Shown in pieces: positions 22,138-33,279 of a stretch of DNA of 64,000 bases (positions are counted from its first letter, which is position 1; each line of letters starts with the position of its first letter). The notes beneath the pieces were generated by a model that made no database searches, was not told where the DNA came from, and worked only from the letters and a program-made list of their open reading frames with translations. The position numbers and the translations under genes are program-made. The DNA is from Sebastes aleutianus (Eukaryota > Chordata > Actinopteri > Perciformes > Sebastidae). Location of the stretch: positions 8,557,001 through 8,621,000 of the forward strand of contig CAKAKS010000032.1 of NCBI GenBank assembly GCA_916700875.1. Direction: 5' to 3'.

Positions 22138-23702
22138 CTTGAGAAGGTATTTGAAAATGAGTAATGACTGCATGCTCTATCATGATTTCCTGTCAAATCT
22201 GCACCTTAAAACATGTTTTCCTGAGCAGCTGCACTGAAAACATCTACTTTTATACCAATGGGTTCTGTTGACACAGGTCCTGCATCCTCTGCAATTGAGA
22301 AGTCATGAAATTGAATCATAATATGCAGTAAATCAGTAGAAATTATCTCAAATTATCATTTTAATCAACCCCTTTTTTTTTCCAAATGAGGGAGTTTAAA
22401 GTGTCTCTAATTTAGGACGGTGGCATGTCATGACATGTTTTATATTCTCTCCCGTGGCTCTATCTTCCGCTGGATTGGAGTTGCATAGGTTTGTACTGGT
22501 ACAGTAGCTCGCATTGATTGATCAAGGCGATACATTTATGCACGCGGGCCACTCATGCTGGTGCTAATGGCCCGTGAATATGGAGGCATTATGCAAATGC
22601 ATCCCCGGCTCTAGAAAAAGCGTGTGGGTGACTGAGCGAGGGAGGGAAACCGGTGATTTTCAGTCCATTTTAGTTGTGTTTAGCCTCCTATTTACGTCTA
22701 AAAGGAGTGGTTTGCTGTGCCATTAGGTTCAGGATGAATGGCAACGCATTTGTGTTACAGGTTTTTGAGTTCGGGGGAAAGTAAGAGATTATATTTTACA
22801 GCTTCTCCTGGCTTTCACTTAGTTTTCGATATTTGCATTTTAAGAGCAGGGAACTTGCCAATAAACATCTGGTCCACTGCTATCTTGATAATAAAAGATA
22901 ACTTCCATAGGTGAGCCTCTATTTTTTCCCCTCTCTCTCATTATTTTGTGTCTCTTTTTCACCCCAAAAAGCCTCCAGAAAAGGAAACAAAATGTGTTGG
23001 CTCTTATCAGGCAGTAGTACAGGGGAGTAAAGAGGCTGTAAGGACTGTTCTTTATTCTTTATAGGGGCAGGGGGGATTTTTATTATACCCGCCTTTCTTC
23101 TTGCCCTCTGTTTATCTCTCTGCAACTCTCTCTCTCTCTCTCTCTCCCTCATTCTGTTTAGCTATCTGACAGAGGGCTGCAGGATCCTGCGGAGTGGGTG
23201 GTGGAGCTCTAATTCAATTTATTCTACTGCTCAGAGACAGACAGAGAGAGAGAGAGAGAGAGAGAGGGAGATAGCAGGGATGGAGACCACAGATGTTAGG
23301 GAACATTTCCTATTAACAGTGGAGAGGCAGGCCTTATAGGAAGCTGCCCTGACGCTGTGACATCTGGATTGATTGTGCGGGTGACTGGAATTGTGTGAGA
23401 GTGTGCGTGTGAGCGCCTGGTCATTATCAACTAAAACAATATGTCTTTAAAATGCCATCAGTGAGTCTAAAGGGAGGAAACAAAGACAAACGCTTTTTTA
23501 ATTCCTCCATTACTCACCCAACCAACTATCAGCTGAAACGCAAATGATTGACAAGTCAGACTGAATCTTCCAGACGATCTCAACTGAAGACATGTCCAAA
23601 TTCTTGCTCTGAAAACCAGTTGAAGATAATAATCTGGTTTATCAAGCCATTTATGATGGGGATTACTTTTAGTGTTACAGAAGATAATGAGACAATTTAT
23701 TA
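22138..23702. other. Non-coding DNA; possible conserved element and simple repeats
   Basis: About 22480-22640 is free of recognised repeats and contains an octamer-type ATGCAAAT in ATTATGCAAATGCAT. (CT)n at 23127-23147 and (AG)n at 23242-23265 are simple repeats. No protein-like frame was seen. Confidence 0.4.
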
Positions 23703-24133
23703 AGGAATACCTATATTTGTGTTTTTTCCCTTTCCTTTAGTGTGTTATATAGTTTTTTGTGCATGTGAAAGGTCTGCAAAGTTACAAAGCCCAAAGTCCA
23801 CTCCAAAGGGAGTTCCTCTCCCCCACAGAAGCACTGCTCCTGAACTGCCTGAAACTCCTCGCTTGAAGTCCGGCCTTTTCTTCCGTTACGTGGTGATGTC
23901 ACCAAGTAACACATTTGCACAATACCTGCCTTGCGGCTAGTTTGGCATGCCCTGAAACAAAGTTAGTTAGAGCGGAGCACAAGCGGAGTCCGAAGAGTTT
24001 GGTTTGGTTGACCAATCACAACAGAGTGGGCCAGCTGACCAATCAGAGCAGACTGGGCTTTAAAGCATGCAAACATGTTCTAGTAGGAACCCAAAATATT
24101 AGTATGCACCTGAAAATAAGCACAATAGGTCAT
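23703..24133 (+). mobile_element. Dispersed non-autonomous element, forward copy
   Basis: It matches the reverse complement of 40022-40320. Shared blocks, with substitutions, are CCTTTCCTTTAGTG, GAAGTCC(G/T)GCCTTTT, GTGATGTCAC, GGCATGCCCT and AAACCAAAC. The ends look like imperfect inverted repeats (TACCTATATTTGTG at the left, AGCACAATAGGTC at the right). The 73- and 86-codon frames inside it are not genes. Confidence 0.65.
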
Positions 24134-24599
24134 ATTCAGTTGATTCATATACTGATACAGATCATACATATCTAAGTTACCATTTTGTTCCAAGGTTTTA
24201 GAAAATATATATTGCATGGAAAATGAGTTATTATATGTCTAGAACTGAGAGTTTGACACCTTCCAATGTGATCACAAATGGTACCTCATAAACAGCAGAA
24301 CCTCAGTGTAGGTTTAGATGTTAGATGTAAGATTAAATCTTAGGGTGGCTATCAACAACGTCAACTACGGTTGGGCAATCCAACGATAAATACATTCTTC
24401 AATCATCTGAGATTTTGCCATACCATTTATTTGAACAATTGTAGCTCTCTTTCTTCAATATCTCTGCTGGAAATGGGCCATTTTGGACATTGTTGCAAAT
24501 TGACAACCATACATTTTTATAGGATTTTTGCAACAATGGTACAAATTACCTTGATTTGATTAGCTTGATTATCCCAAAACAGACATTACTTTGTTGTTA
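24134..24599. other. Non-coding DNA up to the Tc1 insertion site
   Basis: AT-rich, with no feature seen. The TA target copy of the Tc1 element lies at 24598-24599. Confidence 0.5.
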
Positions 24600-24810
24600 C
24601 AGACGTAGGCAAAATTGTTGGTACTCTTCCGTTAAAGAAAGAAAACCCCACAATGGTCACTGAAATAACTTGAAACTGACAAAAGTAATAATAAATAAAA
24701 ATTTACTGAAAATTAACTAATGAAAATCAGCTGTTGCTTTTGAATTGTGGTTCAACAGAATCATTTTAAAAAACAAACTGATGAAACTGGTCTAGACAAA
24801 AATGATGGTA
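24600..24810 (+). repeat. Left terminal inverted repeat of the Tc1 element
   Basis: The outer transposase-binding-type motif TGGTACTCTT is at 24619-24628. The inner equivalent at 24806-24815 reads TGGTAGCCCT, three changes from the outer copy. Confidence 0.9.
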
Positions 24811-24959
24811 GCCCTAGAAAAGATTGAAAATAATTTGACCATAGGGACATATTAAACTAAGGTGTGTCCTGTAATTAGCATCACAGGTGTCTTCAAACTT
24901 GTAATCAGTCAGTCTGCCTATTTAAAGGGTGAAAAGTAGTCACTGTGCTGTTTGGTATC

Positions 24960-26015
24960 ATGGTGTGTACCACACTGAACATGGACCACAGAAAGCTAAG
25001 GAGAGAGTTGTCTCAGGAGATGAGAAAGAAAATTATTGACAAGCATGTTAAAGGTAAAGGCTATAGGACCATCTCCAAGCAGCTTGATGTTCCTGTGACT
25101 ACAGTTGCACATATTATTCAGAAGTTTAAGGTCCACGGGACTGTAGCCAACCTCCCTGGACGTGGCCGCAAGAGGAAAATTGATGACAAATTGAAGAGAC
25201 GGATAATACGAATGGTAACCAAAGAGCCCAGAACAACTTCCAAAGAGATTAGAGGTGAACTCCAAGGTCAAGGTACATCAGTGTCAGATCGCACCATCCG
25301 TCGCTGTTTGAGCCAAAGTGGACTTAATGGAAGACGACCGAGGAGGACACCACTGTTGAAAGCAAATCATAAAAAAGCGAGACTGGAATATGCCAAAATG
25401 CATATTGACAAGCCACAAAGCTTCTGGGAGAATGTCCTTTGGACAGATGAGACAAAACTGGAGCTTTTTGGCAAGTCAAATCAGCTCTATGTTTACAGAC
25501 GCAAAAATGAAGCACACAAAGAAAAGAACACTGTACCTAATGTGAAACATGGAGGAGGCTCGGTTATGTTCTGGGGCTGCTTTGCTGCATCTGGCACAGG
25601 GTGTCTTGAATCTGTGCCGGGTACAATGAAATCTCAAGACTATCAAGGCATTCTGGAGCGAAATGTGCTGCCCAGTGTCAGAAAGCTTGGTCTCCGTCGC
25701 AGGTCATGGGTCCTCCAACAGGATAATGACCCAAAACACACAGCTAAAAACACCCAAGAATGGCTAAGAACAAAACATTGGACTGTTCTGAAGTGGCCTT
25801 CTATGAGCCCTGATCTAAATCCTATTGAACATCTGTGGAAGGAGCTGAAACATGCAATCTGGAGAAGGCACCCTTCAAACCTGAGACAGCTAGAGCAGTT
25901 TGCTCAAGAGGAGTGGGCCAACATACCTGTCGACAGGTGCAGAAGTCTCATTGAGAGTTACAGAAATCGCTTGTTTGCAGTGATTGCCTCAAAAGGTTGT
26001 GCAACTAAATATTAA
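24960..26015 (+). CDS. Tc1-type transposase, DD34E, intact
   Basis: It would catalyse cut-and-paste transposition of its own element in the nucleus at TA targets. The likely start is ATG 24981 (344 residues, the usual Tc1 length) or ATG 24960 (351 residues); a longer frame from GTG 24945 is not a credible start. Numbered from 24981, an N-terminal helix-turn-helix region covers about residues 10-50, followed by a basic GRGRKRK hook at 60-66 (the GRPR-like/nuclear-import segment) and a second DNA-binding helix set up to about 115. The catalytic triad is visible: D156 in WTDETK, D248 in QQDNDPKHT and E283 in SPDLNPIEHLW, with 34 residues between the last two. The glycine-rich GGGSVMFWGCF box is at 191-201. 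No stop or frameshift interrupts it. Whether it is active is unknown; all key residues are present. Confidence 0.95.
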   Translation: MVCTTLNMDHRKLRRELSQEMRKKIIDKHVKGKGYRTISKQLDVPVTTVAHIIQKFKVHGTVANLPGRGRKRKIDDKLKRRIIRMVTKEPRTTSKEIRGELQGQGTSVSDRTIRRCLSQSGLNGRRPRRTPLLKANHKKARLEYAKMHIDKPQSFWENVLWTDETKLELFGKSNQLYVYRRKNEAHKEKNTVPNVKHGGGSVMFWGCFAASGTGCLESVPGTMKSQDYQGILERNVLPSVRKLGLRRRSWVLQQDNDPKHTAKNTQEWLRTKHWTVLKWPSMSPDLNPIEHLWKELKHAIWRRHPSNLRQLEQFAQEEWANIPVDRCRSLIESYRNRLFAVIASKGCATKY

Positions 26016-26023
26016 GTTAAGAG

Positions 26024-26234
26024 TACCATCATTTTTGTCCAGGCCAGTTTCATTAGTTTGTTTTTTAAAATGATTCTGTTGAACCAAAATTCAAAAGCAA
26101 TGTCTCATTTTCATTAGTTAATTTTCAATAAATTTTTATTTATTATTACTTTTCTCAGTTTCAAGTTATTTCAGTGACCTTTGTGGGTTTTTCTTTCTTT
26201 AACGGAAGAGTACCAACAATTTTGCCTACGTCTG
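26024..26234 (-). repeat. Right terminal inverted repeat of the Tc1 element
   Basis: This is the inverted copy of the left arm. It retains both direct-repeat motifs (AAGAGTACCA at 26019-26028 and 26206-26215). The inner one begins five bases inside the arm boundary and only a few bases after the transposase stop. Confidence 0.9.
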
Positions 26235-26344
26235 TATATCATCCATAAATAATTTCTCAATTAAATTTCTATAAAATGTACTTTATCAAGATATATGTTG
26301 ACTTAGTGTGCTAGGTAATTCCTGTATTACTGGGTCAGCTTCAC

Positions 26345-27060
26345 TGTGTCTGCCCTTGACTGCTTTAAATCCTACCTAAATCGAACTTGCTCAGTTGAGA
26401 TAGGAAATTCCACATATTCAACTGCAGAAACCAGCTCCAGTGTGTGCCTAGGGGTTACATCTCGTGTCCTCATCTCATTTGTAAAATATGGAAAAAAATG
26501 GAACAATTCCTTTCATTGCACATGACTCCCAGTTTGACCCTGAATGAGCTGATTGACCCTGACATAAGTGTTGCAGAAGTTTTTGCAACTGAATAAAATC
26601 AAGTCCCACATTTGTCCCTCAGTTTGTCCTCCTGAAGCTACCGCTACATGTCAGAAAGACCTTGGGGATCTGACATACTGTTGGATGTTACGCAGTCATG
26701 GTGTTCTTTTTGACTTGGCATACGGAGTTGATGGTCAGGTAAAGGGCGTTATTACTGTCATTCATTCCATTTTGTAACCTATCCAGAATCAAACGTTACT
26801 TACCCTCTACAAACCTGGAACAGGTCTGCTTTAATTTCATCTCACCTGACTAATGCAACTCTGGTTACTCTGGCATGAGCCAGAAAACTCTCTCCTCTTT
26901 ACAAAACAGCTGCCAAGACAATGGGCCATATCCTCTACATTTCACCCTTCATGCAGTTTGAATTCAGAATTAATTTAAAACTTTAACTGATCAAATATTA
27001 ACAGGCAATGCCTTTGCCTCAGCCTGCATGTATTACGTTTAACCCCCCTACAGCTCATAA
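26345..27060 (+). pseudogene. Decayed L2/Rex1-type LINE ORF2 fragment
   Basis: Translation from 26358 gives DCFKSYLNRTCSVEIGNSTY, then STAETSSSVCLGVTSRV. This corresponds to the FKSYL..R...V.IGN..S...GVPQGS part of the LINE reverse transcriptase. The frame at 26568-26777 gives FLQLNKIKSH and later LRSHGVLFDLAYGVDGQVKG, matching the 'FLQLN..K.E' and 'LGVLFD..L.F..QVK' blocks further on. Stops and frame changes break it throughout, and the QGS motif is lost. The assignment to the L2-like group is from motif order and has not been searched. Confidence 0.6.
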
Positions 27061-27549
27061 TGTTACTCAAGTTAGCTTATAAAACATAATCATAATTAAC
27101 ACTAATGTTTTTTTTTACTCTTTTGACTTCATCCAGAATTCTAATGCACATTTTCTTGATTTATAGCATTTATAAATGTTCTGGCAATTTACATGCAAGT
27201 ACAACTAAAGGCATTTCGTCCTTGAATTAACATAAATATATAAATTATATTAATATGTTGCTTAGCTGACAGAAAGTAGTGCTGCTGGCACCGCTGATAA
27301 AACTCAGTGACTCTAAATAAATAGCCGTAAGTGTTTGCCAAGGCGGGATTAGTCTTTGGCTGGCTGGTAGCTCTAGTTAAGTTCCTGCTTAAAATCCATT
27401 ACAAAGTCATTAATTACATTAGAATAGATTTGTGTGTTGTTGTCGTTGTTGCTGTGGTTTGTGTGGTATTTTCTTGGATATTCAGCTCATATGCTTTGTC
27501 ATTTCAGCGGTCATCAACAAGTCATCTTTGTAAAACATGTGGTAAATCA
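27061..27549. other. Non-coding DNA, nothing recognised
   Basis: AT-rich with a GTTGTTGTCGTTGTTGC-like run near 27436. Two overlapping frames (27331-27678 and 27434-27733) run into repeat R1 and are not genes. Confidence 0.4.
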
Positions 27550-27930
27550 CCCTCATACAATGTTTTTCATGATATCTTACGAAAAGTTATTCCTCATTTT
27601 GCGTGCGTTTTCCTTCGAATGTCCAGCAACACGTGTCAAATTTCCGCTCGTTACATGCATACGATCTTTTCAAAATAAACTTCCATCTTCACAGGAAACA
27701 ATTTGGTTAGATTTAGGCAACAAAACTACCTAGTATATCATGGTTTGGGTTAAAATAACTACGGATGTGACGTAACTTAACTACTTCAGTTACGGGACAA
27801 ATTAATCAACGTTGACTACTGGTTTCATACAAGATATGAACACTGGTCTCCTGAACAAAAGACCTGTGTTTTTTGACCGACCCATCCACCCCGACCTCCT
27901 CCCTAAGTGGCGTTTGTCGCTCTTTATACT
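27550..27930 (+). repeat. Dispersed repeat R1, forward copy with a single 68-bp segment
   Basis: This is the reverse complement of 1590-2125 except that the segment expanded into a 68-bp array there is present once here (about 27747-27817: GGGTTAAAATAACTACGG to CAACGTTGAC). The downstream part shares GAACACTGGTCTCCTG and GACCCATCCACC with the other R1 copies. Confidence 0.8.
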
Positions 27931-29374
27931 TCCTGGTTCACAATTTTGTGGATTACATACAAATAGATTTTGTGGGATATAATTATAGCGCAGAGAGTGC
28001 TCCTGGGATTTTTGTAGGCCAACCAAGAAGTTAACATCCCCCTGGTTCCCTCAATAAAAAGCCAATGGAATTTTTTTCCATTTGGTTTTAGATTATTGCA
28101 GAAAATAAGCTCTGTGGCAAACCAACGTTTGTGATACTTACAGCTTGTGTACTGTAAAATAATCTTCACAAATAAACACCACTTTTATGATTTTTGAAGC
28201 ATTAATCCAATCGGCAGAAGTATAAAGCTAACGTTAGGATACAAACAAACTATACCACGCATGATGACGTTAATAGACTCATTTAGCCACTTGTTAGCAA
28301 CCTCCTTTTTTAAGAGGTATAAAGGTTTCAAAATTCACGAGTGAGGTATTTACTGACATATTTTGTGTCATAGAACAAAATGTTAAAATCTCCTAAGCTT
28401 ATGGTAACCACAGACCTTATTTCAGGCATCTAACTAAAAACCCATTCAAAAAAAACATTTTCTTCCAGAAGAGGGAACCGGAAGAGCTAAAATGCTTACT
28501 AGTTTCTGGGTTTTAGAGGCTCATTCCTGTAACACGCTATTACTTTTCGTAGATATAGCAATGCACAGAACAGCCTGGTTAAATGCATAGAATTTGGGGT
28601 GTTGTGTGTTTTTCAGTTGTCGATATTCACTCTCAATGTTTCTTTCTTAATGTCCTTCTTTCTTCCCTGTGTAAGTTAAATGACTCTCTCACCCATATGA
28701 TCCCCCCGCCACACTACCCCTCCTCTCTCCGCACACCTGCTGCTTCAAAATCACCCGTGACGTGTCTGACACTAGAAGCTGCTTTAGGAGGCCAGCGGGG
28801 AGGAAGCTTGTGTGTCTGTGTGCGAGCATGAGGAGTTGGTGACATGACAGATGTGAGACACGTTGGGCGATAATGAGCTGTGTTCAGGACAGATAACTGT
28901 GGGTGAATGTGATACAACACAGACAGGCTTCTGGCTCATTGCCCACAATCCCACTGTCTATACATTATGGTAAATAAAGGGTATTCAGAGCTGATAAAAT
29001 ATGCAGCCATGTCAATCTCTGTCTCATAAACAGGAAATAAGAAACAAGAAATAATGGAAGAACTTCACTGTTGTATAGCATTTTAAATCAACCTTTAGCA
29101 ACCTGTGTGTGCTTCTGACCCCTTTAAACAGAAGCTATTTCAATCAGGAGAGACTTCATTCAGAGTGAAAAAATCAATTTATTACATTTTGCACAATAAA
29201 GTTAGAATTGTGAAGAATCTTTGGCGATTAGACCCCGTCATGACGTAGTGATATTTAGGGGGGATGATGGTGCCATGGTTAGTACAGGAATATAAAATAT
29301 TTAAATCATTGTCACTGTGTCTGGACAATTAAAAATTCCAAATTCATGCGAGGAAAAATGCAAAAAAATAAATT
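27931..29374. other. Non-coding DNA, nothing recognised
   Basis: No supported gene or repeat boundary; short frames only. Confidence 0.4.
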
Positions 29375-30153
29375 TTAATATGACGGTGTATTAGGACCAT
29401 TGTAGGTAAAACAAAATAAAATAAAATACAAATTACGGAGCTGGGAGAGGGGGATAATATTCCGAGAGAAAATTTGAATATCTGAGATTAAAGCTGTAAA
29501 TTTATGAGAAACAAACTCACGCTTTTATTAGAAAATAACTTGAATATTCTCTAAGATTATAAAGTCACACATTTAACCACCTCTGAGCAAGGTCAAAGTC
29601 TTGAAAGATACATATACATGTTTTCTTTCATGTTCTTTTATGAGCATAATGCTGACTATGCATGGTACATTATCCTAATCTTAGACCTGTTTTGTGTTTC
29701 CAATCAGATAAATCCTAAAGATAGCAGTTTCTCGATCTCTTTCTGATGGACAGCTCTTGAACGAGGCAAAGGTCCTGAAAGATACATATACACGCTTGCT
29801 TTCATGTTCTTTTATGAACATAAATAAATACTAAAATAATTCATATATTTCGCACTCGGCTGCTCATGTAAGTGCAGTGTTTAACAATGCAGTTGTGGTA
29901 CGATGAGGATGATCTAACCTTGCAAAGTGAAGCGATGTGATTCCCTGACATTAACAACAACAACAAAAAAACACTATTTTCCAAGTATTTTGTCGTAACT
30001 TTGTCAGCTTTTTCTCCTTAATTTACCAGTTTAATGTCAGAGAATATCTGAGTTTTTGTTTCTTGTAAATTCTGAATTTTTCCACGGAATATTACCCCCA
30101 TCCCTGTAATGATTATCTTTACCTACGATGGCCCTATTATGCTGTCATATTTA
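29375..30153. mobile_element. MITE with long imperfect terminal inverted repeats
   Basis: The left arm (TTAATATGACGGTGTATTAG, then GACCATTGTAGGTAAA) is inverted at the right (TTTACCTACGATGGCCCTAT, then TATGCTGTCATATTTAA). Further in, GGGATAATATTCC pairs with GGAATATTACCCCC and GAATATCTGAG with its inverse. An internal direct repeat of about 65 bp occurs at about 29585-29650 and 29760-29825, sharing TGAAAGATACATATACA and TTTCATGTTCTTTTATGA. Non-coding. Confidence 0.7.
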
Positions 30154-31030
30154 ACACTGATTCTATGATTTTTTTCTCTATCTTTTCAGAAACTGATAAT
30201 AATTGTAACACTGTCTAATAATTACATAGTTATTAATCCATATTTTATGCATAGAGAAAAGCATGATTGCTGCTTTGAATTGTGGCTATCTCTGCACTCA
30301 TTAGGCTGAACGATTTCCATTGATTTTGGTGGTTGTTATATCATGTCATCTGCAATTACACTTTTTTCAGCTTCATGGTCAGTGGATGTTTTATAGCAGG
30401 TTCACCATGGCATTTGCGTTTACATTTGTTTGTTTCGTCCTTACTGTAACTGTAAATGCCAGTTCTGCTCTTGTACAAGGTCTGTACTGCTTCAACATAA
30501 TGTCTGTATAAACTCTATGTGGGACAGTGTTAGAGAGAGCCACTGTGAGTGCTTTACTAATGAGCTGCAGATAGATATACTTCTTAACATGAGTCATCTC
30601 AGTGTAATAAAACAGATAAAATTGAGAGGAATTCTGATGCAAGCTTTCCAGCCTATCCAGGACCCGTCATCATAGTACTAATTATAAATATTGCAACACA
30701 GTTGTCAGTAGGGGATTCCGCCACCAGACATGGCACTCAATCTATGATACTGGCCCACACTCCATAACACACTGCTTTGGATTACTCAATCCAACAGTAC
30801 AGTAGCTCTTCTGAAAAAGAAAAAAAAAATCCCAAGGGTAAAATGTGTGAAACATCAATGCCGGGGAAAGCTTTTCATAAATTGAGAGAGATGCTTTGTA
30901 GTATTGCCATTTGAAAATATTGTGAAATTCCCTTTGTAGACAGACATAGCAGGATCAGACTGGGACATACACATTTAAAAATGTCCATCTTACACATTGA
31001 TATTAACATTATGTGAACTACAATACATCG
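30154..31030. other. Non-coding DNA, nothing recognised
   Basis: Three overlapping short frames near 30320-30675 have no recognisable motif. Confidence 0.4.
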
Positions 31031-32088
31031 AGGGGCGAATCCACAAAAGGATTGCTTTTGCGGCTGCTAAACCTTCACAAATAAGACAAAAAGAAACCGT
31101 GTAATTCTCAAAGCACCAGCAAAAAGGTGAAATGCAATCCTAACTGCGCTGCCAAGCAAATAGCGTCCTGATCCTCCGGTGCTATTTGCATGTATTTAAA
31201 TGAGGTAATATCCATATGGTGCAAAGATAGCCCCTTTCTATGCAAATGATCCTCTTTGCAAAAACAGTCCAATTCACAAAGATCAACGCTCATAGCCATA
31301 CACAGTTACAATGAAATTATTAGCGTCTTCACAGAGTCGGTGGTAACTGAAGCGCATTTATACGGGGTGTCACGCCCGGACTTTACAGTGATCATGGCAG
31401 CAGTGGTTGTAGCCTGGCGAAGGCCTTGTTATGGTCCACTGAATCTCATTTATTTTGGGATTCAATGACATTTGTGTCATGGAAAATACAAGTCATTTTT
31501 AAAAATACAAGAGAGAAAAAAAATGAATTAAAAAAGTTATTATATAAACAAACCAACAAATTGTTATCAATACATAGTCGGATGACGGATACTACGAACT
31601 GAAAGTGAAAGTGTCAGTACGGAGTCCCAGCACAGAGTAGCAGGAGTCAGATTTTACACACACGGGACGAGAGAGAGTTGACAGACAAGACGATGGCGGA
31701 GGATTTGGGGTCAACGCGAAAAGCAAAAGCGCCTATTTAGCAATACCTTGGATTTAACCCAATGCTATCAGGGAACCATAATGTTAATGAGGCAATCGCC
31801 GTGCGGAGGATGGAGCGGTCACAGCGGCCTTGCCATGAAAGCTGTACTGGAGAGGCCAGACATGCAGCCATCCGACATTAAAGACCAAAGTAAGCGCTCT
31901 ACAGATATTGACCATCATCTTTTCTTGTAAAATGTCCAGTGTAATCGGAAACACCGGTGCTGTCACAAGTTTATTAACTGGTGGGAAAATTTCCTCACCG
32001 TGACATCCCTAGCAGATAGCAGTTGTAAATGATGCGCTATTTATGGTGCTATGAGCGGCTACAATCCATTCTTTGTGAATTCACCCCT
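31031..32088. mobile_element. MITE interrupted by a nested hAT-derived fragment
   Basis: The outer termini AGGGGCGAATCCACAAA (31031) and TTTGTGAATTCACCCCT (ending 32088) are inverted repeats. The left part runs to about 31365 and the right part resumes at about 32012. The middle (about 31365-32011) looks like a different element. Confidence 0.6.
31365..32011. mobile_element. Nested hAT-like fragment with a broken BED-type transposase start
   Basis: The right edge TCACCGTGACATCCCTA is a hAT-like terminus in reverse. A possible start codon at 31693 gives MAEDLGSTRKAKAPI, then a TAG (31738-31740), then QYLGFNPMLSGN. This resembles the BED zinc-finger start 'W.YFGF.P' of fish hAT transposases with the tryptophan codon changed to a stop. 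After that the similarity is lost, so most of the gene is deleted. No target duplication was found. Confidence 0.4.
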
Positions 32089-33279
32089 GATTGTGATGTT
32101 TAGTGTAAATGCAGCCAGATTACTTACATTTCATGGCCTACCAATAAGCATTCCCCGTATGCATCCTTGCATTTATCTACCTACAGAACAGCCGGCAAAC
32201 TTGCTGAGTTTGTGCAACTCTAGATGCCTGTGAGTCCTCAGTTTCTGATAGCAAAACATGCTGACAACATGTGTGGTCTGTGGTTTCTGCAGAGCAGCAT
32301 TTGTATATTGTGCCAAACCATCATGTCATGTCCATTGTGCATGACATGATGTCAGTTTGGTGTCTTGCACAAAATCCTCTTGAGTGTTGCCATGATTCTT
32401 ATCTTCCAAGTTCCTGGTTTTTATACTCTAAAACACAAAGTATGTAGTGTAAACCCAAATGAGGGTGATAAGAAATAGAATAGTTTCCAAATTAAGGTGT
32501 GATTTTGTACATGCGCAGTCTGTGTGTGTGTTTTTATCTCTTTGGAAAATACTCCCCCAGGGCATTTCCATAAATAACAGTGTATTCTCAACTTGTCAGG
32601 TTAAATAAGGGATAAAAACAAGAAAGACCACCCCTGCCTCCTCAAGACTTGCAGCTGTGGTTGTAATAGTGGAGCAGGAGCATTAGGACAATGAAAAAAG
32701 AGTAACATTAGACGGTGGATCTTTTAAATTTTAAATAATATCATTAAACACAATACATATAGATTTCCCATGCCGACATTAGCCTAGATATAGGACTCCA
32801 TTCACAGGATATGGAGATTTAGGACAGTAAATGAGGAAACTTAAAGGCTCCCATAGGAAATGGGTCACTGCAGCAGTAGAGAAAAGCCTATAGATTAGAT
32901 TAGTGATAACACACAATTGTATCAAAAGAAGATAATGGAAATGTGCAGACAATTGAAAGAATATATTTTTCTCTTGTCAAGTGTGTTTGGCTTTGTTCAC
33001 ATCCACAATGAGTGAACCGTGAAGGACTCAGAGCCCTTGGGGGACATGTTTTAGCGCATGGGGGACCATGTATAAAAAGGGCTAGAGTTTCTAGACTGTT
33101 CATCAGATATGAATGTAAACACCCTCAAATTAAAGCTACGAGTCAGCACTTTAACCTCACAGGCATTGTTACATTTCCAACCTGATGCGCTGAAGAACAA
33201 AGCCAAAACAACACTTGCTGTTATATCATCTCACTGCACTGTATCACTCCATATATATTTTGTATGTGTACATTTAGTG
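32089..33279. other. Non-coding DNA, nothing recognised
   Basis: No feature supported. Confidence 0.4.

Larger units (their letters stand above)
24600..26234 (+). mobile_element. Complete Tc1/mariner element, 1635 bp
   Basis: Both termini begin CAGACGTAGGCAAAATTG in inverted orientation, and TA lies directly outside on both sides (24598-24599 and 26235-26236), as expected for Tc1/mariner insertion. The terminal inverted repeats are each about 211 bp (24600-24810 and 26024-26234). By eye they differ at about 12 positions. An outer TGGTACTCTT motif (24619-24628; inverted at 26206-26215) recurs as an inner direct repeat in the right arm (26019-26028), giving an IR/DR layout like that of Sleeping Beauty-type elements. 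The single gene inside is uninterrupted. Confidence 0.95.

Noticed and set aside
24996..25515. Minus-strand frames inside the Tc1 element
   Set aside because: Antisense shadows of the transposase gene.
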